From: Anticarsia gemmatalis
Lineage: Eukaryota > Arthropoda > Insecta > Lepidoptera > Erebidae
Reading direction: 5' to 3'
DNA: 64,000 nt
Assembly: GCF_050436995.1 (NCBI RefSeq)
Contig: NC_134767.1
Span: 4,278,001 to 4,342,000, forward strand
Shown in pieces: positions 24,661 to 35,702 of the stretch (positions within the stretch are counted from its first letter, which is position 1; each line of letters begins with the position of its first letter). The notes under the pieces are model-generated. The model was not told the DNA's origin and did no database searches. It worked only from the letters and a program-made list of their open reading frames with translations. Position numbers and translations under genes: made by a program.

Positions 24661-26195
24661 AAAAGCCCACACCTTAACCAGCTCCCAGTATTCAATTGCA
24701 TATTGTCAGTTTTGAGACCCAGATTAGCTTATTATGTAATGACTTCATTGTTCTTCGTCGGCTTTTAGTCTGAGTAAATATATGCAGGTAAGAAATACCC
24801 AGAATTCAGTCGTATTTTATTTGTTTGAAATCCAAACTTCAAAGAAGCCATGATTCCAGAAAATTTTCCTCGCTGAAACCTTTGTGCAAAAGCTGGAATA
24901 TATTCTAGTCTAAGACTTTCCCGAATCCAGCTACTGGAAAACTGATTTTCTTGTAAAACAAATAATAATTACTAGTCCAAAACAGGGTGATTCTCAACTT
25001 AATTAAAGTTTCTTACAAATCGTCTCGTTTTGTTTCTTTTACTTTGTTAGTTGTATAAATTGTAAAGTTTAGTTGATGGCCCGCTTTGCTGGTCAGGGCA
25101 AGGCAGTCCGTGTAAGTACTGGCAATTAGTAGCCCAAGGCACTTGGAACTAAATTGATTCTGCTCTGGTCAATTAATTCACTTGCAAGTGCCGTTTGCAG
25201 CGTTTCTCTGTGGTTAACAGATGTTTACTCATGACCAGTTAACTCTTTGAAGAATATTACTTATCACTTAGCAGTATCTGTTCTTTTGAGAGGAATATAA
25301 TTAAACTCTGATTAATACAGCTCTAATTTAGGGTTTAAGCTATCAATCTTTTCCAACGAGTTAGTATCTATTCACACCTAGCGTAATTTGGAGTGTATCA
25401 CGTCACTTAGGAGTTAAAAGGGCTACCAAATAAGTTTGCAGTGGAAACGATCATGATACTACTACTTACTATGGATACAACCAGTCAGCGAGTCAGCCAG
25501 ACAGCTATTATGATGTGTAGTAGAGCAAGCTAGGCGTGCTTAATAAGAATCTGACAAACCTGTAAATGAATTACAATTTACTCTTTAAGCCTTCAGATTT
25601 TTTAATATAGTATTAAATAGCATAGCATTTTTTATGGACTTAGGATATATGTTTTAGTTATCAATTTTTTTATAGTTATTACCATGGTGACAAAAAATAG
25701 TACTGAGAGTCGAATACTCTTAATCCATCCCGTTATTAAGTAAACTGGAGACTAACAAAAATTTGTTTTCTCTTTTCATGACACTAAAGCACCATAACAG
25801 TCTATGATCAACGTACATCCAAGTAACTGTTCGCCTACTAGCTATATCGCTACGAAAACGTATCAAAATGATTTGGCATCCGACCAAACCTCTGCTACCT
25901 ACGGGTAGATTTGTCGTCTTTATTATAGACTCCGCTTCTTGTAACTGGTTATAGCCGGTTAAGGTGAATCGTAAGTAGAAGGTAGCTTATTGCTTTATTT
26001 CAGAGCGAATTGTTAGTGAGTTTATGTCTTTTGTGAGGTAAGGGATTAAGTATGATGGTTTATTTTCGTTGGCTTGAATTTTTGACATTGAAGGAAGATG
26101 CCAATAATATTCTTAATAATATAAGCTATGTGATTTCTCCTATTTTGCTCGTAGTTAGAGAAACTTTCTGGTGAAGATTTTAAACTAAAGACAAG
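24661..26195. other. Non-coding stretch
   Basis: No gene recognised. Items seen: ATGCAG|GTAAGA at about 24786 with a weak pyrimidine tract, and a weaker X-box-like ATTACCATGGTGAC at 25678-25691 (two mismatches to the palindrome). Confidence 0.4.
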
Positions 26196-26349
26196 TAGTG
26201 TGATTTTCTACAGTTGGTTCTATCAAAAATCGTACCATTTTAAATGTACGGCAAGAATAGTTCCTACTGCGCCCGCTAGAGGCGCTGATCAGATTTTTTT
26301 TTCTAGCTAGCTAGTTGTCTATATTTTATAGAAGTTATCGGATACCGTA
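26196..26349 (+). mobile_element. F1 MITE copy J
   Basis: The 5' outer end TAGTGTGATTTTCTACAG is well preserved and inverted relative to the 3' termini of other copies. The core CCCGCTAGAGGCGCTGATCA is intact. The 3' arm is diverged (TAGCTAGCTAGTTGTC) and ends near GGATACCGTA. Confidence 0.7.
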
Positions 26350-26937
26350 CCTCTTGAATGAAAATGAAGTTCATAACTAGGACTTTACCAGTGTGATGTG
26401 TTCTAAGCTTGCTCCCATTTTAAAAGGAGACTCGCCCAGCAGTGAGACAACAATGTTTTTTTTTATGTACAACTAGAATTACCTTAGTAAGATGAGATCA
26501 GAGTAATTTAGGTAAGTTTTCCGTTGTTCCGTTTTGTTTACTGCTGTCTAGAGCTCAGTTGTTATTTTAGGTCACACTTCATATAAATCTCCTGTGATAT
26601 ACAACTGGACAGTCACTTACGCAGATTGTTCAATTCGTGCTCCTACTTTTCTGATTCTTACATTTCAGGTTTTGGGCTAAATTCTCAGCATGTTTTTGGT
26701 TTTGAAATTTTAGCATAAGATTTTTTATCGCTCTAATTTTAAAAATATGAGATCGTGTCCTTTACTAAAGTGTAATCTATCACCGCATCAAATGTTATCC
26801 AAGTCATGCATAAACGAATATAATTTCACTATTTACAATATCACAATCACAAGGTACTGCAATTTACGCGAACACTCCTTATTGCTGAGACGATTAGTTA
26901 ACGACATTTAAAATGCATTACCATTAATTACCACATA
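26350..26937. other. Non-coding spacer
   Basis: An acceptor-like TTCTTACATTTCAG ends near 26668, and TTTAG|GTAAGT near 26511 lacks a pyrimidine tract. No linked exon is evident. Confidence 0.4.
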
Positions 26938-27080
26938 CCACCGAGGCCAAATTTTGTCGTGCCCTACGAAGCACGGAGACGCTCAGCTGTTATGCGGTCA
27001 TCCATCTACAAAACAAGCGTGCTATGGTCGCTTAACCCACTGATCATTTACAGACCAGTGAGCGCAACAAGATACGAGCG
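26938..27080 (-). mobile_element. 5S-rRNA-like SINE, minus orientation
   Basis: Read on the minus strand, GGTTAAGCGACC... is followed by TAGATGGATGACCGC, then GTCTCCGTGCTTCGTAGGGC. This matches the order in the 38.7 kb element (GATTAAGCCACGC, GGATGGGTGACC, TATGTTTCGGAAGGCACG). GTTAAGC and GGATGGGTGACC are internal-promoter blocks of 5S rRNA, so this is a pol III SINE head of the 5S type and not a functional 5S gene. The end next to GAGCGCCTCTAGAA is unclear. Confidence 0.5.
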
Positions 27081-29297
27081 CCTCTAGAATCAATCAATCC
27101 AGTTTTATCTTTTAGTACCAGACTAACGATTCCACTTTGGAACTCTAAAACCGTTTTTAATTATTCATCATAATGGTCACGATTTGCGTTTTCATTTTTT
27201 CTATGATTTATGAAATTGCCGAGCGTTTTCGTTGATTAATGGGCCGTTAGTTGGTGAAATTCTTTTTGGTTCGTTTCGTTAAGCGGATGCGTGAAGCCTA
27301 GTTTTACCTAATTACTAAAAAAGGTTACACGATTAATAAAAGTGGAAGGTATAAATCAAATGTTATTTATAGCTTCCTTTTTTCTTATTTTCTAATTTCG
27401 ATTTTTACTCGGTTTGCACGATTAAGTAAGATTTTGTATTTTGTATTTTTCTAAAATGTTTACTAACTGTTGCGCATATTATCGCATTTTAACAAATTTT
27501 CTCGCTTATTAAATACACATTGGATTTGTGATAATATTTTTAAACAAGTAATCCAAATAGGTTTTCTGTTCTCTCATTTTAGCGAGACTAACAAAAGTCA
27601 TTTAAATTTTATTAAACTAGTCAAAATACTTGACGAGAAATTAATTGTTTCAAATTCTCCCAGGGTTTTCACTTATAAAATGTATCGGTAGTTACTCGAT
27701 AGTGGTACGAAATACCCCTCAATTCACGATAACCCAAACCAATAAATAAGATACCAAGTAAATAGCCGTTATATTGATTTAAAGTACACACTTAAACCAA
27801 GACAAAATACAACAGTTTATGCCGTGCAATAACGTTGGGTTTCGATACCGTACACATATAAATTACATCAATTAATATTGGGGTGTTACGCACCCTATCT
27901 GGACCCACATCAAAATCATTGTAAGGGCACAATATATTAGTTTTTGTTACACTACAAAAGGCTGAGAATGTGGCAATATTATCAGGGTTTAGATGCGTTA
28001 ATCGCTTCGTAATGAGATAGCGTTCTTTGAAATGGCTGCTGAAATGTTATTAATAAAATTATTAATTCTAATATTAAAATGTATGAGCTAATGAAGTTTT
28101 ACAAAACTGCGTTGTGTATTCTACATGCTAATACATTTTGCAACGTGTCATTATAAAGCCTTAACACTTAACACCATAATAAAAGCTCAAATTATTACTG
28201 TAGACTTTTACAACTTAACGCATACATATGTTATTGTGAAAGATTTTGTAAAATTTACAAATATTTTTTTTGTAAAACACTCTACTCATTAGAATAACTT
28301 GTGCTTATTCAACTATTGTAGTTAATTAGCACACGTTGTTTGATAAGCCTGCTATAATAAAACATTAAAATTATCATCAAACGTAACATGACGTGACGTT
28401 ACAAAAGTAGCTATCAGATAAAAGCATGTTACAAGCGCGTTATATTTGACAGGAACGTATTCAGAGCCCCTCAAACTACTCTATGAGGCTTAAGCACGCA
28501 TCGCATTCACGCCCAATTTTACACACAGAGCTTACCTCGGATACTAAGTATGCTGGAAGCCGCCAGTTCTTTAAATGAGTTGGAACCTGAGCGTGCCTGT
28601 ACTTTTTCAATAATGATGAGATCACGTAAAAACTTGTTTAAGAATTCTTGTGCTTTGTAGATTACTGAGTACTTACAATCATGTTACGGCTTAGTTAAGT
28701 TTTGTTTGTGTGCCTTGCGTACACAAGAATACGCCAATCTCCGCTAGTCAACGATTTTAGTCTTCAAACGACTACCGGTGATACAAATCCTTTGTCTACG
28801 TGTGGTATCGCCGACATTTGTCCCGCGACTAGATTTATGTGGCGTTAGTGTTATTGGTGGTATTCATACTAATTTTGCTATGTCACTTTCTGTTTTATTG
28901 GAGTACATTTTATTGGTGATCTTGTTACTTATTATGTAAAGCTCTCAACACCTAAATTCATTTATTATTTACATTACGAACTTAAACATTTAAGTAAGTA
29001 GTTTGAGTAAGGACTTGCTTGATTTATGTTTTACCGTATCTAGTACATTACGCGATATCTTTGAAGCTTATCGTTGAATTGTACGAGTACATGAAACAGA
29101 AATGAACGGGGCTCGCGATGCATTGTTTCGAGTTCGCTATGATGTTACAATGGACATTAATGTGTTTGCAGATGTGAGATAATGTGCTTCATTTGATTCA
29201 GTTGTGTACTTAAAATAGGCGTAAAATAGGCAATATTTGCTTTTTTTTCAAGAATTAAATAAAAGAGAACTTAGACAATCGCTTTACTGATTTAGAT
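27081..29297. other. Non-coding stretch
   Basis: About 2.2 kb of A+T-rich sequence. A 73-codon frame at 27470-27691 has no features. No repeat recognised. Confidence 0.45.
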
Positions 29298-29404
29298 CCT
29301 CGTTCCTAAGGCACTCACTTAGAACGTTGATCAAGTCATACAGAATTTATTGAAAGCTTATTAGCCGATTAACGATAGACGGCAGTGAAATAAAATCGCG
29401 GTAC
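29298..29404 (+). mobile_element. F1 MITE copy L, degraded
   Basis: Starts near CGTTCCTAAGGCAC. It keeps TTGATCAAGTCATACAGAAT, TTATTAGCCGATTAACGATA and a well preserved 3' end AAATAAAATCGCGGTACAG. The core GCTAGAGGCGCT is lost, so this is an old copy. Confidence 0.5.
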
Positions 29405-29445
29405 AGATCATCGCAATTATAAATCCTGTTTATTGATGTAAGTAA

Positions 29446-29727
29446 TCTATACTAATATTATAAATCTGAAGAGTTTGTTTGTTCGTTTGATTGTTTGTTT
29501 GTTTGTTTGTTTGTTTGTTTGAACGCGCTAATCTCCGGAACTACTGGTTCGATTTGAAAAATTCTTTGAGTGTTAGATAGCCCATTTATCGAAGAAGGCT
29601 ATAGGCTATATATCATAACGCTACGACCAATAGGAGCAGAGTACCGGTAAAAAATGTTACAAAAGCGGGGAAAAATTTGATCCATTCTCTCTTATGCGAC
29701 GCAAGCGAAGTTGCGCGGGTCAGCTAG
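29446..29727 (+). mobile_element. Non-autonomous Helitron-like element
   Basis: Inserted between A (29445) and T (29728), as Helitrons do. The 5' end is TCTATACTAATATTATAAAT, followed by a (GTTT)n microsatellite with two variant units (about 29470-29521). The body contains CTAATCTCCGGAACTACTGG. The 3' end has a small hairpin (GCAA GCGAAG TTGC) about 8 nt before the terminal CTAG. 282 bp, no coding capacity. Both ends are intact. Confidence 0.75.
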
Positions 29728-30478
29728 TAAATTATATAAAGCAATAAACATGATTAACCATCTATTATCTACTTCAACTAAACTGGAAGACTTGTGTCAG
29801 ATAATATGTTATAATGTAATATGTTATTGCGATGAATGAGATTTTAACTCATGACTTCTCTAATGCATCCAATTTTTGCAATGCATTTTGCAGCTAATGT
29901 TTTTTATGCTTATTCATATTGTAACGGTTTGATATGTATAATTCCCCATAAAAGTGTTAACAATAAAAAACTCGAATTAGTCGCCACAACACAGACAACG
30001 ATTCCCAACTCTTAATTTCTCAAAAAGGATTACACTACAAAAAAATATACCGAGCTAATATCAGCTGTTCTCGAAACTTGGCTAGAAGCTTGCCCCACTT
30101 GGCAACCACCGAGAACTCATGTTTCCCTTTTATATTTACTGCCATCTAAAAGCTATCGACTTGGTTTGCGCCCGGTGGTACAGCAGCAATGGGCGTTGTT
30201 TTTAAAATATATCGCTCTGATTTGCAAGTGGGATGAACTGAGGCTATAAAGTGTTGTAACTCTATTTTATAAAACGGAAATTAAAATGCGGAGGATAAAC
30301 ATTGTTTTTGTTGATGCCAAATATGGTAAATAATATCGAAATTGTACAGTAAATGTGGATAATATTTTTTTTAGTATCAAGTTAACTTTAAATCTTACAT
30401 TTAATTGCAATATTACGGATTTTGGTACCGCCTTTTTACAATTAACCAATACAAATTAATAGTGCGTACATCATCTTA
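29728..30478. other. Non-coding spacer
   Basis: Nothing recognised beyond short chance frames. Confidence 0.45.
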
Positions 30479-31103
30479 TCTTATATACCTATATAAAAAA
30501 AAGATTTTAACGAATTGAGAAACTCCTCCTTTTTTAAAAATGGTTAATAGTAATGAATTGCCAAATGTGTTGCTAAGCGTAAAACTGAAGAACGGTTTAA
30601 CCGATTCGACTTATTGATTTTGTCAATTTTACAAAATCACTAAGTGCTCATTTACGTTGACTCGCGGGCGCGGTGGCGGACGCGGTCGCGAATTATCAAA
30701 CATATGGCGATGTACCGAAGTGTTCACGTACAAACCGTTCGCGCCGTCTAAGTCGCGGGCGAGCTAGCGGCGTCGGGCGCGGCCCGCGTGGCGCGCTCGC
30801 GCCAATATCAAACGCGTGAAGATGTTCGTGTGTGTTCACGTCGAACTAGCGGTGGCGGGCGCGATTCACTCGCGACGTCAAGTAAGTTCAACCAGTTTGA
30901 GCCAGTTTGAGCCAAACGCCCGCCTGGCGGCCAACGTGAACACAAATCGCCACGTCCCCGCGCTCGCGACCGCCACCGCGCCCGCGAGTTCCAACGTGAA
31001 CAAGCACTTAGTCTTTAAGACGCGGTAAAGGTTTTTGTGGAGAGAAAAGCTAATCAAAAAGATGCATAGAAAATTCGCGAGCAGAACTGCGCAAGTCGGC
31101 TAG
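30479..31103 (+). mobile_element. Helitron-like element carrying a GC-rich foldback
   Basis: Starts A|TC with TTATATACCTATATAAAA. It has ACGAATTGAGAAACTCCTCC and ACTGAAGAACGGTTTAACCG near the 5' side and ends GCGCAAGTCGGCTAG|T. Helitron landmarks (A|TC, CTAG|T) are present at both ends, giving 625 bp. The middle is a GC-rich inverted repeat annotated separately, so this is either a composite element or a Helitron that captured another repeat. A 70-codon frame at 30816-31028 lies in the GC-rich part and is probably incidental. Confidence 0.6.
30640..31011. repeat. GC-rich foldback repeat
   Basis: The left arm (30640-30679, CTAAGTGCTCATTTACGTTG then CTCGCGGGCGCGGTGGCGG) is inverted at 30970-31011 with a few changes. 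Between them lie degenerate repeats built on GTTCACGT, CTAGCGG(C/T)GGCGGGCGCG and CAGTTTGAGC (twice). The block is the most GC- and CpG-rich in the window, in sharp contrast to its flanks. It is repeat-derived and not a gene-linked CpG island. Confidence 0.65.
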
Positions 31104-31176
31104 TAATTTATAAAATAAATATTGTACAATAAATAGTATAATAATTTTTCTCACTAAAATTTTGTTATTAAATTCT

Positions 31177-31270
31177 AATTAGTTTTATCGAGGCTGTATT
31201 TTGCTTATGATTTGTGCTAATTAGTATTTCCCTAGTTTAAACTTAGCAAAATACAGACTCGAAACTAATT
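31177..31270. repeat. Hairpin, ~26-bp stem
   Basis: Left arm AATTAGTTTTATCGAGG... to TTTTGCT (31177-31205). Right arm AGCAAAATACAGACTCGAAA... to AATT (31245-31270). The stem has one 3-nt bulge and one mismatch, with a 39-nt loop. It could be a small MITE or a precursor-like hairpin; one copy cannot decide. Confidence 0.55.
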
Positions 31271-32385
31271 CACATTAAAACTTTGAAGCAACTTATATCA
31301 AACATCTAATTAGTATATTTAACATACTGAACGTATAAAGTAAAACCACGTCTTCAATTCCCATCTACAGTACACATTAATTCCTCTCGATCTATTAATT
31401 AGCATCTACTAACATAATCTACGTACAGTAGTTGCGTAATACGCCACCTCGTTACCCGAGGTAAGCCTTTGACAAAAGTAGGTTAGGCGGTATCGGGCTT
31501 GTTCGTCATTTTGTACTGTCGTAATCTGCTAATAGAAACTTAGTTATCTTGTTTTCTTTTTCATGCGGGTGGTAGTGTAATGTTCTATTATATGTTAGTC
31601 AGTAGTACGTCTAGGCTTTATCGGATTGATCGTTTGTAAAGTTTCTATGTTAAGTTTTGAGATTGTCTTTTGGTTCTTTTCAATTTTATGTAAATCTTTT
31701 TTTAGATTTTTATTTTAATGTTGCTCAATGGAAACCTTTTCCATTTACTTCCTTTTATATTCTTCAAAATTACTTTCGCTATTGATATTGTCCATTGAAA
31801 AATTACTCATAAATATCCTTATAGGAAAATTCCTTCTATTTCTGGTTCATCTAAAAATACCGGGCAGTAACGCGGTTAACAGGACGTACATTAAGCGATG
31901 ACCGGTCCCGTCACCCGTAACCTGCACACTGAGTGCCCGATCGATAAATTCGACAATTTATACACTTCCAAGACTGGGTAATTTAATAAAGTTGGGTTAG
32001 AACACGGGGTTTGTTCCGCCTAAGTGATAGGCATCAGCGATTCTAAAGTTTCCGATCATAAGATCCTAAAGTTTGAAGAGCCAAAATATTTGGCCTCGAA
32101 ATTTTCCAGGGACCCTAATATTAGAAGGCTCGAGGAAATGTCTTTTAGAGTTTTATGGAGCCGAAACTTATCGGACGGAGAATACTTGGCATTTTTACGA
32201 GTCTTATTATGAAACATGGTAAAGAATTTAGGTCGAAAAGTTTTTGTAAGCTGTTTTATAAGCAATGTCATGCTACATTTTAAAATGTTAGCCAACAAAG
32301 CCGTTGGGTGCTAAGCCTTGAGCAAAACTTCTGCTGAACATAAACATCGCGATTTTACCTGCAAAATTTTCACCACATAGAAACC
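31271..32385. other. Non-coding, possible old LTR-like material
   Basis: The stretch 31860-32385 is somewhat less A+T-rich than its surroundings and holds overlapping 62- and 80-codon frames on opposite strands (about 32024-32298). No motif identifies it. A remnant retrotransposon is possible but not shown. Confidence 0.3.
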
Positions 32386-32508
32386 ATGGAGTCTATTACA
32401 CCTACCCAAACACCTAATAAAGTCAACAGTAATAAAATTAAACGAAAAGCCGCGGACCTTATACAAAGTTATACCAAGAAAGCAACCGGCAATAATTCAA
32501 ACGAGTAA
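32386..32508 (+). other. Short open frame with strong Kozak context (40 aa)
   Basis: AAACCATGG gives A at -3 and G at +4, a good start context. The frame runs 40 codons to TAA. The peptide is hydrophilic, rich in Lys, Asn, Thr and Ser, begins MESITPTQTPNKVN and includes KIKRKAADLIQ. No signal peptide, membrane segment or known domain. It could be a micropeptide, the start of a decayed mobile-element gene, or chance. I do not recognise it. Confidence 0.15.
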
Positions 32509-33113
32509 TTAACCAAGACGTACACAAATTTGTTTAGGGAATGACGCTAAAGCCAAACGATACATGTGCCGGAACACATTAAAGTTAATTCGATGATATA
32601 TCATACACATAAAGTTTTGGCGTATATTCAAGAGATGCAGTGAGAAATGAAAGCTGCCAAGCTATTCTGGAACCAAATGAAGTTATGTCTCGTTAATTCT
32701 TTGAGATATTTCGCTGAGATTGTTGTTCATTCTGAAGTTGACTGGTGTTGAGTGGATTAATGTTGTTCAAGTTCGAGAGAACTGAGTTCATTGAGAACAT
32801 TAGCTGTTCAGACTTATGATTACAAATAAATACATTTAATTTATTAGTGATTTACACCGCATAGAACTTAAATAGTGCCTTCAACGTCAAGTTTCATAAT
32901 TAAGAAGAGTTGGTATTCATAGGTCATAAGTACTTAGTTATTCTTAAATAGCTTCAATAAGTTACTAGAAAATAATCAAAATTTTGTAGTAAGTAATAAG
33001 ATCTCCACGCCCTCAGACTATGACTCAGAAAACCAAGCCGAAATGTAAAGCAATCTGAGAAAATAATTATTATATTATGCCTAATTAACTTATGAAACGA
33101 CTCATAACCAAAG
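32509..33113. other. Non-coding spacer
   Basis: Contains AATAAA-type signals near 32825. Nothing else recognised. Confidence 0.4.
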
Positions 33114-33270
33114 TAGTGTGACCACAGTCGGTACTATCGAGTATCGAAAGTTTGACATTTAGAATGTACTGCTAAAATAATTACAAAAACGCCCGTCAGG
33201 GGTGCTGATCACATTTTCATACAAAATTTCTCGATAGCTAGCCGGTTGACGACGTTCGATAGTGGTATAC
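33114..33270 (+). mobile_element. F1 MITE copy M, near full length
   Basis: Best-preserved 5' half: CAGTCGGTACTATCGAGTAT, then CGAAAGTTTGACATTTAGAA and TGTACTGC. The core is altered (CCCGTCAGGGGTGCTGATCA). TTTTCATACAAAATTTCTCG and ATAGCTAGCCGGTTGACG follow. The outer ends TAGTGTGACCAC and GTGGTATACTGGTCA are imperfect inverted repeats. Confidence 0.75.
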
Positions 33271-33777
33271 TGGTCAAAACGTCAAGCAACCTGAGGAAGA
33301 AAAACTGCAGCACTTAATTTCTGTTATAACATTAAATAAATATATATGTATCTCTAATTCCGTTACAAGTCGTTATCGATTCCACTAGTTGGGTGAACTA
33401 GATTCTCGGCAGCATAAACAGTACCTAATATAAGATCAGGGATAGAAAGATAAGGTTATTGTAATACTTTTGGGACTCATACATCAAAGTCTATGATTGA
33501 TTATATCTATGCGAGTAACTAGCGTGTTTGTTACTATGTGGATAAAAGTATGTAGTAGTTCTGATAGTTTATGTAGGACGTTAAGTGATTTAGTTATATT
33601 TTATTACAGAATTTCGTTATACTTTTTCCTTGGGATGTATTTGCAGATTTATTGATATTTTATTGATGTTGCGACTATTTATTTAAAAAAAAAATGATTT
33701 TGGTCATGATTGCGATCTTCAAGTTTATTGCAGCCTTGTTTGTTTCATACATAACATGATGTTTTTGTCTGTTACAG
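33271..33777. other. Non-coding, ends in a splice-acceptor-like tract
   Basis: The last ~20 nt (GATGTTTTTGTCTGTTACAG) form a good acceptor for the candidate micro-exon that follows. Confidence 0.4.
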
Positions 33778-33834
33778 GTAATTTTGATTCTACGAATGAA
33801 CTCAATTCAAAAATGAAAAGACTATTTAAATCAG
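33778..33834 (+). other. Candidate 57-nt micro-exon or recursive splice site
   Basis: An acceptor TTTTTGTCTGTTACAG ends at 33777. The segment to 33834 is 57 nt, a multiple of 3, and is followed by a donor-like TCAG|GTTTGT. One phase (2 nt, 18 codons, 1 nt) is open and reads NFDSTNELNSKMKRLFKS, while another meets TAA at once. The first bases, GTAATT, could also act as a 5' splice site, so ACAG|GTAATT may be a ratchet point instead. The peptide matches no family I know. The donor is weaker than consensus. Confidence 0.3.
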
Positions 33835-34919
33835 GTTTGTTCATTCTTCTTTTCAATAGTTTCTATGACATTAAGGATAAAGAATGTGAAGGAAATTTTC
33901 TATGACATGAGTTTGAAGATCTTATTAACTAGTGCTTTTTATCATCGAATTCTAAGGACTATTTATATTCCAATTTTTTTACACAACTAATGATACATTT
34001 TTTTTGTATCAAAAGTCACTTTATTTCGTAAATCAGAACCATGAACTAGAAATACACACACGCTCTCACTCACATCTTTCACCACACGACATTAGTAAGT
34101 TTGTTTAGGCTGTCCCCTTCTAACGGCTCTCTGAACTAAATTTAATTTTGTATAATTCTACTTAAAGCCCTTATACTCAGCCACTCGCATGGAAGGAGAG
34201 CAGACTACTGAGCAATGTTTTTTAATGGCTTAATTTCGTTTAAAAGTGAAACTTCTTTTTTCTGCGGTAATTTTATACGCGTGCTCTGTGGCCACAGAGG
34301 TTTTCTTTGTAAATATTTAATGTTTTTCTCTAATATATAATATATATTTTGGTATTTTTGTTTTTTTTACGGTGTGAGAGGTTTTACTTGATTTTATGCA
34401 AATTGTTTCGGAAAATATAGTTCTTTTTTTGGAAAAGAAATTCGTTTGCCGCAAAGCCTTTTTCTCTGCTATAAACCAATTAACTTAAAAAAGAAACGTG
34501 AAGATAAAAAAAAATAGCTAAGCAATTACTACGTATGTGTGTATCCGCAAAAATAATCACATTATCCGGTTGAAGTCGGGGCAAGCTACTTGTATGTTAA
34601 TAAAGTGCCAAATGTGATCGTGGGTAGTTAATTTCTAAAACAAATTAACTTCCGCCCTAAGGAAAAGGCGACCTTTCAAACACTTCCTTGTAAAAACTTG
34701 ATTTAATTCGTTTTTCTACATACTTTTCCTTGCCAAAATAACGTGTATTAAAATCTATTTTCATCTCGCTTTTGAGAGGTAGATTACATATCATGCGGGC
34801 TTATACTGAACCACATTTTAACAGGAAGGTGGATAATACGAGTGTTTTGTGAGTGAGCTTGTCACAGCTTGTTTTCATTATGTCTATCTAACTTTTAAAT
34901 AAAAAATCATATTCCTTGA
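33835..34919. other. Non-coding, nothing recognised
   Basis: T-rich and A-rich runs, no gene or repeat. It would be intronic if the preceding micro-exon is real. Confidence 0.45.
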
Positions 34920-35115
34920 GAGCCTGTGTGTCGCGGTTGATAGTATATCCATCTGCTAACGTTGAGGTCTTGAGTGTGATTTCCGAGTCCAATAGAGTGC
35001 TGTTGGTCGTTTCTAATTTGAATTAGAATATTACTCAATAGTAGTCCAGACTTTGAAAACTAGTACGGTAATTGGTAATAAGCATGGGTGTATTTCATAC
35101 ACCTCTGCCTACTCA
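34920..35115 (+). mobile_element. tRNA-derived SINE, diverged
   Basis: The head GCCTGTGTGTCGCGGTTGAT resembles an A box. A degraded B-box region (GAGTGTGATTTCCGAGTCC) follows. The tail has GCATGGGTGTATTTCATACA and CCTCTGCCTACTC. The element at 51745 shares ATGGGTGTATTTCAT, so both belong to one SINE group. Confidence 0.5.
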
Positions 35116-35587
35116 GGCAGCAGGCTTATTAGGTAAACAGTAACATTTTATTATAAGTAGTTTTTTTTATGTATCGTATCGCCTATAATCAACCAAGCGT
35201 CACAGTTGTTAAAGCCTTACAAGACCCTTAGACTTGGTTTAACAATTATTATCTTTACTGACAACAGTCGTGACAAACTTTTGATATGCTCATCAAAACG
35301 TAGACGCTCAGCTCTACCACTAACGTATTTAAATACGAAAAATATACGTAATTTTATTTTAGCGCATTGCGTTACTTCATTTAGTATTAAGACGGTGACA
35401 CTGTGGGCGTATTTTGCGACATGAACAAGTCTGTATTCTGACATTCGTATGACAAGTACGTGTTAGCCTGTATTAGAACGCGTTCTCTAGGGAACACATA
35501 GGTATAACAAATAATCATTAGGTACTTATATAAGAAATCAACACTTCTTGCCAGTATATTATTAAACCCTTTATTTTTCTATTGCTA
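35116..35587. other. Non-coding spacer
   Basis: Overlapping 72- and 75-codon frames on opposite strands, no features. Nothing else recognised. Confidence 0.4.
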
Positions 35588-35702
35588 TAGTGAATATCTT
35601 TACAGTCCTCGGTATTACCGAATATCGAAAGTTTGACATTTAAAATGTCAAAGTGTAATGCGAAAATAGCACTTAAAGCGCCCACTAGATGCGCTAGTGA
35701 AG
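35588..35702 (+). mobile_element. F1 MITE copy N, 3'-truncated
   Basis: 5' end TAGTGAATATCTTTACAG, then ATATCGAAAGTTTGACATTT and a core CGCCCACTAGATGCGCT. A short internal duplication repeats AATGTCAAAGTGTAATG. Similarity ends at about 35702, before the 3' arm. Confidence 0.6.

Noticed and set aside
26490..26516. TTTAG|GTAAGT as a ratchet splice site
   Set aside because: The preceding sequence is purine-rich with no pyrimidine tract.
29470..29521. (GTTT)n as a CRISPR-like or functional tandem array
   Set aside because: It is the 5' microsatellite of a Helitron-like element. No spacer structure exists, and no CRISPR array was found anywhere.
30816..31028. 70-codon frame in the CpG-rich block, and the block as a gene CpG island
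   Set aside because: The block is an inverted repeat inside a Helitron-like element, and the frame follows from its GC-rich composition.
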